Shown here in pieces: positions 1-9,326 of a stretch of DNA of 64,000 nt. Both the position numbers and the translations under genes were made by a program. Origin of the DNA: G965227875 sp965227875 (GTDB lineage: Bacteria > Pseudomonadota > Alphaproteobacteria > Rhizobiales > JAJFHC01); assembly GCA_965227875.1 (NCBI GenBank), contig OZ245783.1, positions 868,001-932,000 of the forward strand. The letters are read 5' to 3'. The first letter of the stretch is position 1; every line of letters begins with the position of its first letter. The notes beneath the pieces are model-generated. The model saw only the letters and a program-made list of their open reading frames with translations, had not been told where the DNA came from and did no database searches.

Positions 1-47
1 CCGCCGACAAATCCGCTGCCACCGGTTATTGCAACAAGCGCAGACAA
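1..47 (-). CDS. NAD-dependent epimerase/SDR-like protein, N-terminal fragment cut by window edge
   Basis: Only the first 15 or so codons are inside the window. Read on the minus strand from a TTG at 47, they give MSALVAITGGSGFVG. This is the beta1-GxxGxxG start of a Rossmann fold typical of extended SDRs (NAD-dependent epimerase/dehydratase). An in-frame stop at 65-63 limits the start. A GGAG at 61-58 lies about 10 nt before the TTG; a second TTG at 56 sits too close to it. The gene follows the acyl-AMP ligase by about 110 bp on the same strand, so they may be co-transcribed. Substrate cannot be told from this fragment. Confidence 0.55.
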   Translation of the reverse strand, partial: MSALVAITGGSGFVG

Positions 48-157
48 GAACCTCAAACTCCATTAACGCGGACAGGCACGTTCCCGTGTCGACGCCTGTC
101 CGGTCGCGTCGGCGGCCGGACGGTGGGCAGGGTCGGAACGGTCCGGAAGCCGCAGAA

Positions 158-1975
158 TCAGTCGGCCGCAGCCTGCTGGGCGATGACCGGCGCCTGCGGC
201 GTCATTCCGGCGATCACGGCCGGATCCGCAATTTCGCAGATTTCGCCGGAAAGATAGAGGCCCTTGGCACCGGCGCGCGAAAGCTTGCCCGAGGAGGTGA
301 ATGGAAGGCTTCTCGGCGGAACCAGGACGATGCGGCATTCGACACCCGCCTGCTGGTGAACCACCACGGAAACTTCCCGCCGCAGGGCCTCGCGTTCCTC
401 GACGTCCGACGAGCGGCACTGCACGAGAACCACGACATGTTCGCTGCCGTCGGCTTCCTCGAGGGCGAACGCCGCGGCGTCTCCGCTCTTGAGGGATTCG
501 ATCTGCTCGACCGCCCATTCGATATCCTGGGGCCAGATGTTGCGGCCGTTGTGCAGGATCAGGTCCTTGCTGCGGCCCGTGATCACGATCTGCCCGTCGA
601 GCATGTAACCCATGTCACCGGTGGCCATCCAGCCGTCACCGGTCATGATCCGCTGCGTCGCGTCGGGATTGCCGTAGTAACCGGCCATGAGGCTCGGCCC
701 CTTGACCAGAACGTGGCCGATCTCGCGTTCGCCCAGGACGTTGCCGCGGTCGTCGCGCACCTCGATCAGATGACCGGGAAGCGGCACACCGCACACCACG
801 AAGTCCCGGGTGTTCACGGAGGTTTCACCCGACCGTACGGGAACGGCCTTGCCGGAAATCTTGGCCTTCGCCATGTCCACGCGGTCGACGCAAACCGGCT
901 CGTTCAGCGGCGCCATGGTCAGCGCGAGGGTGGATTCCGCCATGCCGTAGCTCGGAACGAAGGCCCGGGCATTGAAGCCGGAAGGGCCGAAAGCCTCGGC
1001 GAAACGGTCGAGAACGTCCGGTCGCACCATGTCGCCGCCAATGCCGGCAACCCGCCAGGACGACAGGTCGAACGGCTCTTTCGCCGTGGAGGCACGCCGT
1101 GCCGCAAGGTCGTAACCGAAGGACGGGCTGTAAGCGATCGTGCACTGGTTGTCGGACATGATCTTGAGCCACAGGAGCGGCCGGCGGGCGAAGGCGCTCG
1201 TCGACATGTAGTCGACCGTGATCTGCCCCATCATGGGCGACAGGCAGAAGCCGACGAGACCCATGTCGTGATAAAGCGGCAGCCAGGACGATGCGCGGTC
1301 GTCGCGCGTGAGCTGGAGGCCGTGATTGAGAATGCCGAAGGCGTTGTTGACGATCGACTTCTGGGTGATCAGGACACCCTTCGGGCTGCTGGTGCTGCCC
1401 GACGAATACTGGATGTAGGCGACCTCGTCCGGACCGAAAGGCGCGATTTCCCGGCCTTCGCCGTCCAGGGCGCAAAGTCCGTCATGGGTGAATACGTGAC
1501 GCAGACCGACCGCCTGGCCCGCTTCCTCGACCTGGCCCAGCAGTTCGTCCGAGCACACGGCGACGGACGCATCGGCGCTGACCAGCATGCCCTTCAGCCG
1601 CTCGACATAGGCCGCGCGGCCGCCGATATACATGCTGTAGGGCATCGGGCACGGCACGAGACCGGCATACTGGCATCCGAAAAAGACTTCCATGAACTGC
1701 GGCGTCGTCTCGGCCACCACCGCGACACGCTCGCCGCGTTCCAGACCGAGCGACAGGAACCGTTTCGCCGTGGCGACCGCCCTCTCCCTCAACTCGGAAT
1801 ATCGCAGGACGTAGTCGAGCTTGCCGCGGCCGGAATAGAAATTGAACCCGGTCTGACCCTGCGCCGCGTAGTCGAGCCCCTCGGCCAGCGTTCCGAACTT
1901 GCCGAGAACCTGTCGCAGGTTCGTATTCGCCCGCACGGTCGGTTGAAGACTGACGCTCTGGGAAGTCTCGTTCAC
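158..1975 (-). CDS. Fatty-acyl-AMP ligase (FAAL-type AMP-binding protein)
   Basis: An ANL-superfamily adenylate-forming enzyme of about 605 residues. The AMP-binding P-loop appears as YIQYSSGSTSSPKGV, followed by PLYHDMGLVGF, a motif characteristic of FAALs. SYGMAEST (A5 region), GDMGY and the C-terminal SSGKLSR segment complete the fold. FAALs activate fatty acids as acyl-adenylates and usually pass them to an acyl carrier protein or PKS/NRPS. No carrier protein or synthase is visible in this window, so the acceptor is unknown. A GTG at 1975 (VNETSQ) is used because the 16 residues gained from the GTG at 2023 look unlike a FAAL N-terminus; neither start has a strong ribosome site. The epimerase fragment lies downstream. 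Confidence 0.85.
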   Translation of the reverse strand: MNETSQSVSLQPTVRANTNLRQVLGKFGTLAEGLDYAAQGQTGFNFYSGRGKLDYVLRYSELRERAVATAKRFLSLGLERGERVAVVAETTPQFMEVFFGCQYAGLVPCPMPYSMYIGGRAAYVERLKGMLVSADASVAVCSDELLGQVEEAGQAVGLRHVFTHDGLCALDGEGREIAPFGPDEVAYIQYSSGSTSSPKGVLITQKSIVNNAFGILNHGLQLTRDDRASSWLPLYHDMGLVGFCLSPMMGQITVDYMSTSAFARRPLLWLKIMSDNQCTIAYSPSFGYDLAARRASTAKEPFDLSSWRVAGIGGDMVRPDVLDRFAEAFGPSGFNARAFVPSYGMAESTLALTMAPLNEPVCVDRVDMAKAKISGKAVPVRSGETSVNTRDFVVCGVPLPGHLIEVRDDRGNVLGEREIGHVLVKGPSLMAGYYGNPDATQRIMTGDGWMATGDMGYMLDGQIVITGRSKDLILHNGRNIWPQDIEWAVEQIESLKSGDAAAFALEEADGSEHVVVLVQCRSSDVEEREALRREVSVVVHQQAGVECRIVLVPPRSLPFTSSGKLSRAGAKGLYLSGEICEIADPAVIAGMTPQAPVIAQQAAAD

Positions 1976-2023
1976 GATGTCACACCCGGTTAACAATTCA
2001 CTTGCCACTGCACATCGAACCAC

Positions 2024-2322
2024 GATTTACGAATCACTCAGATGAACCGGATCCAGGCAATCCCGGGACATGTCGGGAGGGTTGTTTCCAGGTGGCCACA
2101 CGCCGCCGTAACCCTTTGACATTTATGGATTTCTGGAAAACTCAACAGGCCGTCGAGTTCTGCCCCGTGTCTGATTCCCCTCGCAAACTGATTCCGTGAT
2201 CAAATAATTAACAGCGGCCCATCGGGCGACAAAATCAATTGGTGTTTCAGTTTGTAACGCGGCCCTTGACTGCCATTCTGTCGGCACAATTGGAAGGGAC
2301 GGGCCGGGTGCGGCCGGCGCGC
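2024..2322. other. Intergenic region, probable promoter of the acyl-AMP ligase
   Basis: About 300 bp between the end of the ELM1-family gene and the start of the acyl-AMP ligase, both on the minus strand. It is locally AT-rich near 2195-2240 and so is a plausible promoter region. I see no clear -35/-10 pair, RNA gene or convincing small ORF in it. Confidence 0.4.
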
Positions 2323-3471
2323 TCAGGAACGCCGATCGCTGGAGATGGTCTTCCGTATCCGCTCGACAAATTCATCCACTTCGTCGAACAGGCCCTGTGA
2401 ACTCGGCGCCTGGTAGTTGACGACATCGACGCAGGCGTCGACCAGCCAGCCCGCCTTGTGCCGGGCGACGATCAGGTTGAACAGCCTCTGCATGTTGCGC
2501 GGCGGCGTCAGGATCCCCTGGTAGGCCAGCCAGCGCAGGAGGCGGTCGCGCAGCCGCAACGGCTTGCCGACCGCTTCGGCGTCCTCGAGTGTTCTGTACA
2601 GGCGATGCTGCAGCCACAGGACGATGTTCCGCGGCCTCATCGGCACGTCGAACAGCAGGACGGGCTTCCCCGCAGCGCTGGCGTCGGACATCATCGAAGC
2701 GCTGTCCGTCGTGACGATGATCTCGTCCGCCATCGCGAGATACCCGACATAGGGATTCGGCACGATTTTCTTCGGCTCCCAGATGTGAAGGCGCGCCGGC
2801 ACCGTGATGGCGTCCACGAGCGCGCGCACGGCCCTTTCCTGGGTCCGCGGACTGGTCGACACCAGGAGCGTGCCCTGGCGCTCGCGGACATAGGTCGAGG
2901 CGAGGCGGCCGAGCCGGTCGGCCGCAACCGTGTCGAGCCTGCAGGTGGACGTATCGCCGCCGACCAGGAGCGCGATCCGCGGTTTCTTGTATGCGGACAG
3001 TTCCTCGCCCCAAAGGCGCCGGCCGTGTTCCAGGTCCTCTTCGCCGATGCCGCTCAGCGGCGCCGGAAGCCGGGACACGTTGGGTGCGGACGGCAGACGG
3101 TATTGCGGCGTCGTCAGGATGGCGTCGAAGAGATTGAGGGGGGCTCTCGGCCGACCGATCGCGATGAGTTTGGTGTGGCCGCCAGACTTGCGCCGGATCC
3201 ACAGCGCGACGGGCACGCTCTTGCGGCCGCAGAGGATGATCGCGTCGGGCCATGGCGGGCGCAGCCGCGTCGATGCCACCTTCGCAAGCGACAGCAGCGA
3301 CGGCCCCGTCACAATGCTCGGGATGTGATAAAACTTGTTGAAGCGGAGAAACTTCTCCTCTGCCGGATATCCGAGCCTCTGGGCGAGCGACCGGATCTGC
3401 GCATTGTCTCCCAGACGCTCGCCCAGAAGCATCCAGACACGCGGAGCGCTTTCACCTTCTTCGCTCTCCAT
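2323..3471 (-). CDS. Mitochondrial fission ELM1 family protein (COG3660)
   Basis: A 382-residue protein starting MESEEGESAPRVWMLLGE. It matches what I recall of the bacterial ELM1/COG3660 family: an N-terminal VWMLLGERLGDNAQ segment, a central LLVGGDTST stretch, and a C-terminal ADEIIVTTDSASMMSDASA block like the nucleotide-sugar site of GT-B glycosyltransferases. Biochemical function in bacteria is not established; the fold suggests a glycosyltransferase-like enzyme acting at the envelope. The ATG at 3471 is preferred to a start 19 codons upstream because the upstream residues are not family-like. No operon partner is evident, since soeC lies 180 bp away. Confidence 0.8.
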   Translation of the reverse strand: MESEEGESAPRVWMLLGERLGDNAQIRSLAQRLGYPAEEKFLRFNKFYHIPSIVTGPSLLSLAKVASTRLRPPWPDAIILCGRKSVPVALWIRRKSGGHTKLIAIGRPRAPLNLFDAILTTPQYRLPSAPNVSRLPAPLSGIGEEDLEHGRRLWGEELSAYKKPRIALLVGGDTSTCRLDTVAADRLGRLASTYVRERQGTLLVSTSPRTQERAVRALVDAITVPARLHIWEPKKIVPNPYVGYLAMADEIIVTTDSASMMSDASAAGKPVLLFDVPMRPRNIVLWLQHRLYRTLEDAEAVGKPLRLRDRLLRWLAYQGILTPPRNMQRLFNLIVARHKAGWLVDACVDVVNYQAPSSQGLFDEVDEFVERIRKTISSDRRS

Positions 3472-3654
3472 ATGACCTATGTGCCCCCCGACGAAATGAA
3501 ACGCCACCCGTCCGTGGTGCGCCGCCATGCAGCACGTGCCGGACAGGGACGATCCCGTTTGACCTATTTAAACATCGGGATGGACAATTCCAAGGCTGGA
3601 CACCCGTAGGACCATGTGCGCATGCACGCCTGCGGCGGTGGTTCGCAGCCCGCC

Positions 3655-4605
3655 TCAGGCCTTGGGCGCACCGTAATAAAGTCCGACAGTGTGACGTGCC
3701 TCGGCGAAGAACAGCCAGCGCTCGACATAGATCCCGGCGAGACAGATCACGGCGATCAGCGCACCGGCGAAACCCTGCCTCAGCCCGTCCTCGACCAGCA
3801 GCAGGATCACGCCGGCGATCGGCAGGATGAAGCCGAGCACGAGCGCGATGCGGCGCAGCTTCACCGCATGCTTGCGCGCAATCTGGAAGACCATTTCCTT
3901 CATCAGGTAGTTGGCCTGCGAATGCGGCGCCTCGAGCAGCCTTACGGTGCGGCCCCCGCGCAGACCGGTGGCCGTCTCCACGGTCGACGCCGCATCGTCG
4001 TGATCGACGAAGCGCCAGTATCCCGCCTTGACCGCAAGGCCCGCGATGCAAGCCGCCAGACCGGCCAGCGGCCAGAGCGACCCGTCGCCTCCCAGCAGTC
4101 CGGCGACGGCCCCGTAGAGCAGGACGCCGGTCATCAGCGAAAGAACGAGATAGGAGGCGACCGTCCAGCCGTTGTGCCAGGCATGCACCGGTTTCAGCGA
4201 CGCGTAGATCATCGACGTGCAGTAGACCGTGGCGAGCGCCGCCGCGATGGACAGCAGTGCCAACAGGCCGGTAACCAGCGGCACGTCCGTGCCCCAGAAC
4301 AGGCGAATGATCGCGTAGAGGCCCATGGGCGCGAACGCCGCCACGGCCATGACGCCTTCCCGGCTGAGCCACGAGGAACGCCACTGGCTGAGCGCCCGCC
4401 AGGCCCGTTCTGGATGTCCGAGGTGAAAGGTCGAGGAGAGCAGACCCGCGACGATCAAGGCGAACGCAAGCCCAAGCCCGACAACGGTCATGCCGGCCGT
4501 GCCGGGGACCTGACCCAGCAGGTCGAACAGGGCGAAGACCGTGAAAAGCCCGTATCCCGCGCCGGACGCCGTTGTGAAGAAAATGACAGACTTCGCCGGA
4601 TGCAC
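3655..4605 (-). CDS. soeC: Sulfite dehydrogenase membrane anchor subunit SoeC (DmsC family)
   Basis: A polytopic membrane protein of about 316 residues with eight or so hydrophobic segments, of the DmsC/SoeC anchor family. It would anchor the SoeAB catalytic dimer on the cytoplasmic face and pass sulfite-derived electrons to quinone. The GTG at 4605 (VHPAKSVIFF) is chosen because AGGGAGGA lies 6-7 nt upstream; a longer start at 4650 would overlap soeB and lacks such a site. It is the last gene of xsc-pta-soeABC, 17 bp after soeB. An imperfect hairpin (3628-3660) overlaps the stop codon but has no clear U-tract. Assignment to Soe rather than DMSO reductase rests on the xsc/pta neighbours and the Tat-less SoeA. 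Confidence 0.8.
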   Translation of the reverse strand: MHPAKSVIFFTTASGAGYGLFTVFALFDLLGQVPGTAGMTVVGLGLAFALIVAGLLSSTFHLGHPERAWRALSQWRSSWLSREGVMAVAAFAPMGLYAIIRLFWGTDVPLVTGLLALLSIAAALATVYCTSMIYASLKPVHAWHNGWTVASYLVLSLMTGVLLYGAVAGLLGGDGSLWPLAGLAACIAGLAVKAGYWRFVDHDDAASTVETATGLRGGRTVRLLEAPHSQANYLMKEMVFQIARKHAVKLRRIALVLGFILPIAGVILLLVEDGLRQGFAGALIAVICLAGIYVERWLFFAEARHTVGLYYGAPKA

Positions 4606-4622
4606 GATCCGTCCTCCCTGGA

Positions 4623-5363
4623 TTATCTCGATAGCGCGCGGTCGATCCACCGCGCGAGAAGACCCGCCTTGTCTTCAGGTGCGGGCTCCAGCCGCTTGCC
4701 GGCATCCTGACGGGCCTTGCGGTCGCGCGGAGGCAGGTATTTGTTGACCGGGCTGCAGCCCTGCTCGGGCATGAGGTCGTAGCCGCCCCGAGCGTCGACC
4801 AGCCGGCTCACGTCAGACTCCGGATTGCCGAGGTCGCCGAAACTGCGCGCGCCGGCGGGGCAGGTCGAGACACAGGCGGGAACCCGCGACTCGGGCGGCA
4901 GGTTCTCGTTGTAGATCTTGTCGACACAGAGCGTGCATTTCTTCATCACGCCGGCGTCCTCGTCATATTCGCGCGCACCATAGGGACAGGCCCAGGAACA
5001 CAGCTTGCAGCCGATGCAGGTATCGGCATTGACGAGCACGATGCCGTCTTCCTCGCGCTTGTAGGACGCCCCCGTCGGACACACGGTCACGCAGGGCGCG
5101 TCGTCGCAATGCAGGCAGCTCTTTGGAAAGTGGACCGTGCGCGAATCGCCGTCCGTCTCGATCACCTCGAACGTATGGATGCGGTTGAACCACACGCCCG
5201 ATGGGTCCGCGCCATAGGGTTCGGTATCGGTCAGGGGTGCGGAGTGACCGCCGGTGTTCCACTCCTTGCAGTTCACGGCGCAGGCATGGCAGCCGACGCA
5301 GATATCGAGATCGATGACGAGGCCCAGCTTCTTTGCGGGCGGCGAGGATGGTAGGGACGTCAT
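4623..5363 (-). CDS. soeB: Sulfite dehydrogenase iron-sulfur subunit SoeB (DmsB-like, four 4Fe-4S)
   Basis: A 246-residue electron-transfer subunit with ferredoxin-type cysteine groups. CVGCHACAVNC is near residue 22. CLHCDDAPCVTVC, CIGCKLCSWACPYGA and CTLCVDKI/CVSTCPAGA follow, the usual four-cluster arrangement of DmsB/PhsB/SoeB proteins. It should relay electrons from the molybdenum site of SoeA to the SoeC anchor. No signal peptide is present, consistent with a cytoplasmic complex. The start codon overlaps the soeA stop by 4 bp (ATGA), indicating translational coupling. Confidence 0.88.
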   Translation of the reverse strand: MTSLPSSPPAKKLGLVIDLDICVGCHACAVNCKEWNTGGHSAPLTDTEPYGADPSGVWFNRIHTFEVIETDGDSRTVHFPKSCLHCDDAPCVTVCPTGASYKREEDGIVLVNADTCIGCKLCSWACPYGAREYDEDAGVMKKCTLCVDKIYNENLPPESRVPACVSTCPAGARSFGDLGNPESDVSRLVDARGGYDLMPEQGCSPVNKYLPPRDRKARQDAGKRLEPAPEDKAGLLARWIDRALSR

Positions 5364-8350
5364 TGGCCGTCCTCCCCGTCACCGGCGGTACGGTTGCCGT
5401 GCCCGTCGCGCAACCCGGCGATCGTGCCGGCGTTCTGGTGCCGGTTGCCCACCCACTCAAGATGTTCCGTTGTCTCTGCGCCGGACGGTGCGCGGTCGAA
5501 TTCACGTCCGTATCTCAACGTATCGTCCCCGGGCGTCTTTCCGGGCGGCCGGGCCAGCGGAACGAACATCGGCTCCGTCGACCCGATGTCCTTTTCCGCG
5601 CATTTCTCGATGCGGACCCGCAGGTCGTACCACGCCGCCTGGCCCGTAACCGGATCGGAGTTCGAATACCGGAACCCGTCCTCGCGCGGCGGCAGAAGCT
5701 CGTTGATCAGGTGATTGAGGAGAAAGCCCTTGTTCGCTTCCGGCGCGTCGTCGGAGAGCGCCCAGGCACCCCGGCGCTTGCCGATGGCGTTCCAGGTCCA
5801 CACCGTGCCGGGATTGACGCCCTGCATCAGGCGGACCTGGCAGCGCACGCGACCGATCGGGGAAATGACCCAGATCCAGTCGTCGTCGCCGAACCCGCGG
5901 GCGGCGGCCGTGTCCGGATGCACGAAAAGACGGTTCTGCGCGGTGATCTGGCGCAGCCAGGCATTCTGCGATCCCCAGCTGTGATACATGTGCATCGGCC
6001 GCTGGGTGATCGCGTTCAGGTCGTACATGTCGTTGCCCGCGGCATCCTCGAAGGTCGGATACCAGAACGGCACCGGATCGAAATAGGTCTCGATCCGGTT
6101 GCGCTGACGGACCGGCGGCACGACGTCGCCATGCCCCCGCGCCGCCAGCCTGAACCGCTGCATGTGCTCGCTGTAGAGCTGCAGCACGATCTGGTCCGAC
6201 TTGCCGATCCAGCCCATCTGGAGCGCATGGTCGAGATAGGACCGGTTGGAATGCTTGTAGTAGAGCTGGTCCTCGGCAAGCTCCTGGTGCCAGAACCCCC
6301 CGTTCTCGATGTAGCGCTCCAGCTGGTTGGGATTGGGGCTGCCGCGTCCGTGGCTCTCGCCGTCCTCCCCGCGCCATCCCGAAAGCGGCCCGATGCCCGG
6401 CCCGCGTTCGTGGTTGGCGATGTAGTCGGAGTACCCGCCGGGAAACTTGGCCGATCCGTCGTCGTTCGTCAGGCCCGGAAGCCCCAGCCGCGCGCCCAGT
6501 TCGATCAGGACGTCCTGGAACGGCCGGACGTCGCGGTCGGGCTTGACCACCGGATGACGTATCGCATCCGCCGGACCCTCCGCGCTGCAGATCGGCCGGT
6601 CGAGAATCGAGATGCAGTCCCAGCGTTCCAGGTAGGTCGTGTCGGGGAGCACCAGGTCCGCATAGGCGACGGTCTCGGAATGATAGGCGTCGGAATAGAT
6701 GATTTTCGGGATCCGGTAGTTCCCGTCCTCGTCCTTGTCGGTGAGGTAGTTGAGCGTGCCCGGCACGTTCATCGAACTGTTCCAGGCCATGTTGGCCATG
6801 TACATGAAAAGCACGTCGACCGGATAGGGATCCCCCGCCCATGCGTTGCGGATCACCATGTGCATGAGCCCGTGCAGGGCCATGGGATGATCCCAGCTAT
6901 AGGCCTTGTCGATGCGTTTTGGCGTTCCGTCGTCTTCGACCAGAAGATCTTCCGGACCTCCCGGGAAACCGAGCGGCATGCCGCCCAGCGGCGTATCGGG
7001 GGCAACCGTGCGGCCCGCCGGCGCCGGCCCGGCCGGGCACGGCTTCGGGAAAGGCGGCTTGTAGCGGAAGCCGCCCGGCACGTCGATGGAGCCGAGGAGC
7101 ATCTGCAGGAGATGGATCAGCCGGCAGGTGTGGAAGCCGTTGGAATGGGCGGATATGCCTCGCATGGCGTGCATGGAGACCGGTCGCCCGATCATCTTGT
7201 CGTGCGTCCTGCCTGCCCAGTCGGTCCACTCGACATCGAGTTCGATGGTCTGCTCGAAGGCCGCTTCCGCAAGTTCGGCCGCGATCCGGCGGATGGTGGC
7301 GGCGTCCAGGCCGATCTTCGCGGACACCGTGTCCGGATCGTATTGCGCGTCGAGGAAACGTTCGGCGACGAACTCGAACGCCGGGCGCGCGGTCCTGCCG
7401 TCCGCCAGCTCGACACGCCCCGCCAGCCGCGGTTTCGCGGTCGTGTCGTCGACCGGTTTGAGCGAACCGCTTTCGGCATCGAAACAAAGCGCCTTGCCGT
7501 CGGCATCCCGGGCGAACAGGCCGTCGTCCGGATCCTTCGGTGCGTCGATCACCAGCCAGTGCGCATTCGTGTACCGGGCCAGGTAGTCCCAGTCGATCTT
7601 CTCCGCCCGCAGGAGTTCGTAAATGAGACTGGAGACGAAGAGCCCGTCCATGCCCGGCCGGATGCCGATCCATTCATCCGCGATAGCCGAGTATCCCGTC
7701 TGGACGGGATTCACGGAAACGAACTTTGCGTCGCCCTTCGTCTTGAGCTTGCCGAGTCCCATCTTGATGGGATTGGAGTCATGGTCCTCGGCCACCCCGA
7801 ACAGCATGAAGTAACGCGTCTTTTCCCAGTCCGGTTCGCCGAACTCCCAGAACGAACCGCCGATGGAATAAAGCCCGGCCGCCGCCATGTTGACCGAGCA
7901 GAACCCGCCATGGGCGGCGAAATTCGGGGTCCCGTACTGGTTCGCCCACCAGCCCGTCAGGCTTTGCGACTGGTCACGGCCGGTGAAGAAGGCAAGCTTG
8001 CGCGGATCGGTCCGGCGCACGTCCGCGAGCCATTCCGTCGCAAGCGAGATCGCCTCTTCCCACTCGATCTCCTTGAATTCGCCCGACCCGCGTTCGCCGG
8101 TCCGCAGCAGTGGCTTGGTCAGCCGTGCGGGCGAGTAGTGCTGCATGATCCCGGCCGACCCCTTCGCGCACAGCACGCCGCGGTTGACCGGGTGATCCTT
8201 GTTGCCCTCGATGTATCGGATGCGGTCGCCCTGCAGGTGAACCTTGATGCCGCAGCGGCAGGCGCACATGTAGCAGGTCGTGTACTTCACCTCGTCCGCC
8301 ACTTTCGGCGACGTGGCGACATTCTCTCGGACGGTCTCGAACGGGTTCAT
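5360..8350 (-). CDS. soeA: Sulfite dehydrogenase molybdopterin subunit SoeA
   Basis: A molybdopterin oxidoreductase of the DMSO reductase superfamily, 996 residues. The N-terminal CYMCACRCG followed about 27 residues later by VLCAKG gives the Cx2Cx3CxnC ligands of the FS0 4Fe-4S cluster. Molybdopterin-binding and dinucleotide-binding domains follow. There is no twin-arginine leader (N-terminus MNPFETVRENV), so the protein should be cytoplasmic, as described for SoeABC. The ATG at 8350 lies just after the pta stop codon; upstream extension of the frame runs antisense-like through pta. Together with Xsc and Pta it removes the sulfite released from sulfoacetaldehyde. The alternative, a thiosulfate/polysulfide reductase, is less likely given the neighbours. 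Confidence 0.85.
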   Translation of the reverse strand: MNPFETVRENVATSPKVADEVKYTTCYMCACRCGIKVHLQGDRIRYIEGNKDHPVNRGVLCAKGSAGIMQHYSPARLTKPLLRTGERGSGEFKEIEWEEAISLATEWLADVRRTDPRKLAFFTGRDQSQSLTGWWANQYGTPNFAAHGGFCSVNMAAAGLYSIGGSFWEFGEPDWEKTRYFMLFGVAEDHDSNPIKMGLGKLKTKGDAKFVSVNPVQTGYSAIADEWIGIRPGMDGLFVSSLIYELLRAEKIDWDYLARYTNAHWLVIDAPKDPDDGLFARDADGKALCFDAESGSLKPVDDTTAKPRLAGRVELADGRTARPAFEFVAERFLDAQYDPDTVSAKIGLDAATIRRIAAELAEAAFEQTIELDVEWTDWAGRTHDKMIGRPVSMHAMRGISAHSNGFHTCRLIHLLQMLLGSIDVPGGFRYKPPFPKPCPAGPAPAGRTVAPDTPLGGMPLGFPGGPEDLLVEDDGTPKRIDKAYSWDHPMALHGLMHMVIRNAWAGDPYPVDVLFMYMANMAWNSSMNVPGTLNYLTDKDEDGNYRIPKIIYSDAYHSETVAYADLVLPDTTYLERWDCISILDRPICSAEGPADAIRHPVVKPDRDVRPFQDVLIELGARLGLPGLTNDDGSAKFPGGYSDYIANHERGPGIGPLSGWRGEDGESHGRGSPNPNQLERYIENGGFWHQELAEDQLYYKHSNRSYLDHALQMGWIGKSDQIVLQLYSEHMQRFRLAARGHGDVVPPVRQRNRIETYFDPVPFWYPTFEDAAGNDMYDLNAITQRPMHMYHSWGSQNAWLRQITAQNRLFVHPDTAAARGFGDDDWIWVISPIGRVRCQVRLMQGVNPGTVWTWNAIGKRRGAWALSDDAPEANKGFLLNHLINELLPPREDGFRYSNSDPVTGQAAWYDLRVRIEKCAEKDIGSTEPMFVPLARPPGKTPGDDTLRYGREFDRAPSGAETTEHLEWVGNRHQNAGTIAGLRDGHGNRTAGDGEDGQ

Positions 8351-8352
8351 GG

Positions 8353-9282
8353 TCAGACGGCCTCCTGCCGCGCGGAGGTGAGGATATTGGCGATGGCGAT
8401 GGACGCAAGCCTCGCGACCGGCGGGTCGGCCCGGCTGGTCAGCACGATGGGCACGCTGGCGCCGAGCACCAGGCCCGCCGCGCAGGCGCTGCACATGTAG
8501 ACCATCATCTTGAAGAGTGCGTTGCCCGAGACGATTTCCGGAACGAGCACAATGTCGGCATTGCCGGCCACCGGATGGTCGATCCCCTTCACGCGGGCAG
8601 CTTCCCGCGAGATCGCGTTGTCGAGCGCCAGCGGCCCGTAGACCTCGGCCCCGGGCACGTTGTCCCGGGCCCAGCGGCTGAGTTCGTCCGCCTCCAGGCT
8701 CGAGGGTATGCGGTGGGTCACGTCTTCGGTGGCCGAGATGATGGCGACCTTGGGAACTTCCGTGCCCAGCGCCTGGCAGAAGTCCACCGCATTGAGCAGC
8801 GACGCCTGCCGGGTCTTCATGTCGGGCGCCACGTTGATGGCGGCGTCCGAAATGACCAGAGCGCCCTCCCGGCCGGGAATGGTCATGTGAAAGACATGGG
8901 TGAAGCGGCGTCCCGTCCTCAGGCCGGCCGACTTTTCCAGCACCGCGAGCATGAAGGCATCGGTGTGCAGATGGCCTTTCATGAGCGCCTGGGCGTGGCC
9001 TTCGCCGCACAGCCGTGCCGCGGTCGCGGCGGCGTCGGCTTCATCCGGTTCGGACACGATCTCGAACCGGGAGATATCCCAGTCCATCTCGTCCGCCTCC
9101 CGCGAGATGGCGTCCCGGTCGCCGACGAGTACCGGCGTCATGACACCGGCATCCACCGCCATCCGGGCGCTTTCCATCGGAAGCCGTGCCCCCGCATTGG
9201 CGACCGCGGTAACCGCCGGACCCAGGGCGCGGGCGCGCTCCAGAATTCCGGCGGGAACCTCGAATGGCGCTTGGCTGAGCAT
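8353..9282 (-). CDS. pta: Phosphate acetyltransferase
   Basis: A 309-residue phosphate acetyl/butyryltransferase family protein. Recognisable segments are LMKGHLHTDAFM, GRRFTHVFHM and LVISDAAINVAPD, with C-terminal DIVLVPEIVSGNALFKMM. Between xsc and soeA its role is to convert acetyl phosphate, made by Xsc, to acetyl-CoA. The gene begins 44 bp after xsc and ends 2 bp before the soeA start, which implies one operon. It is the short Pta type without the regulatory N-terminal domains of enterobacterial Pta. Confidence 0.9.
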   Translation of the reverse strand: MLSQAPFEVPAGILERARALGPAVTAVANAGARLPMESARMAVDAGVMTPVLVGDRDAISREADEMDWDISRFEIVSEPDEADAAATAARLCGEGHAQALMKGHLHTDAFMLAVLEKSAGLRTGRRFTHVFHMTIPGREGALVISDAAINVAPDMKTRQASLLNAVDFCQALGTEVPKVAIISATEDVTHRIPSSLEADELSRWARDNVPGAEVYGPLALDNAISREAARVKGIDHPVAGNADIVLVPEIVSGNALFKMMVYMCSACAAGLVLGASVPIVLTSRADPPVARLASIAIANILTSARQEAV

Positions 9283-9326
9283 GTCTTCCTTTCGGTCCGG
9301 TCACCTCTCCCGGGTTCTTGCAGGCC

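Noticed and set aside
5333..8500. Long open frame (over 1000 codons) on the plus strand opposite soeA
   Set aside because: It is antisense to a fully motif-supported molybdopterin gene, has Arg/Gly/Val-rich composition typical of GC-rich shadow frames, and shows no known domain.
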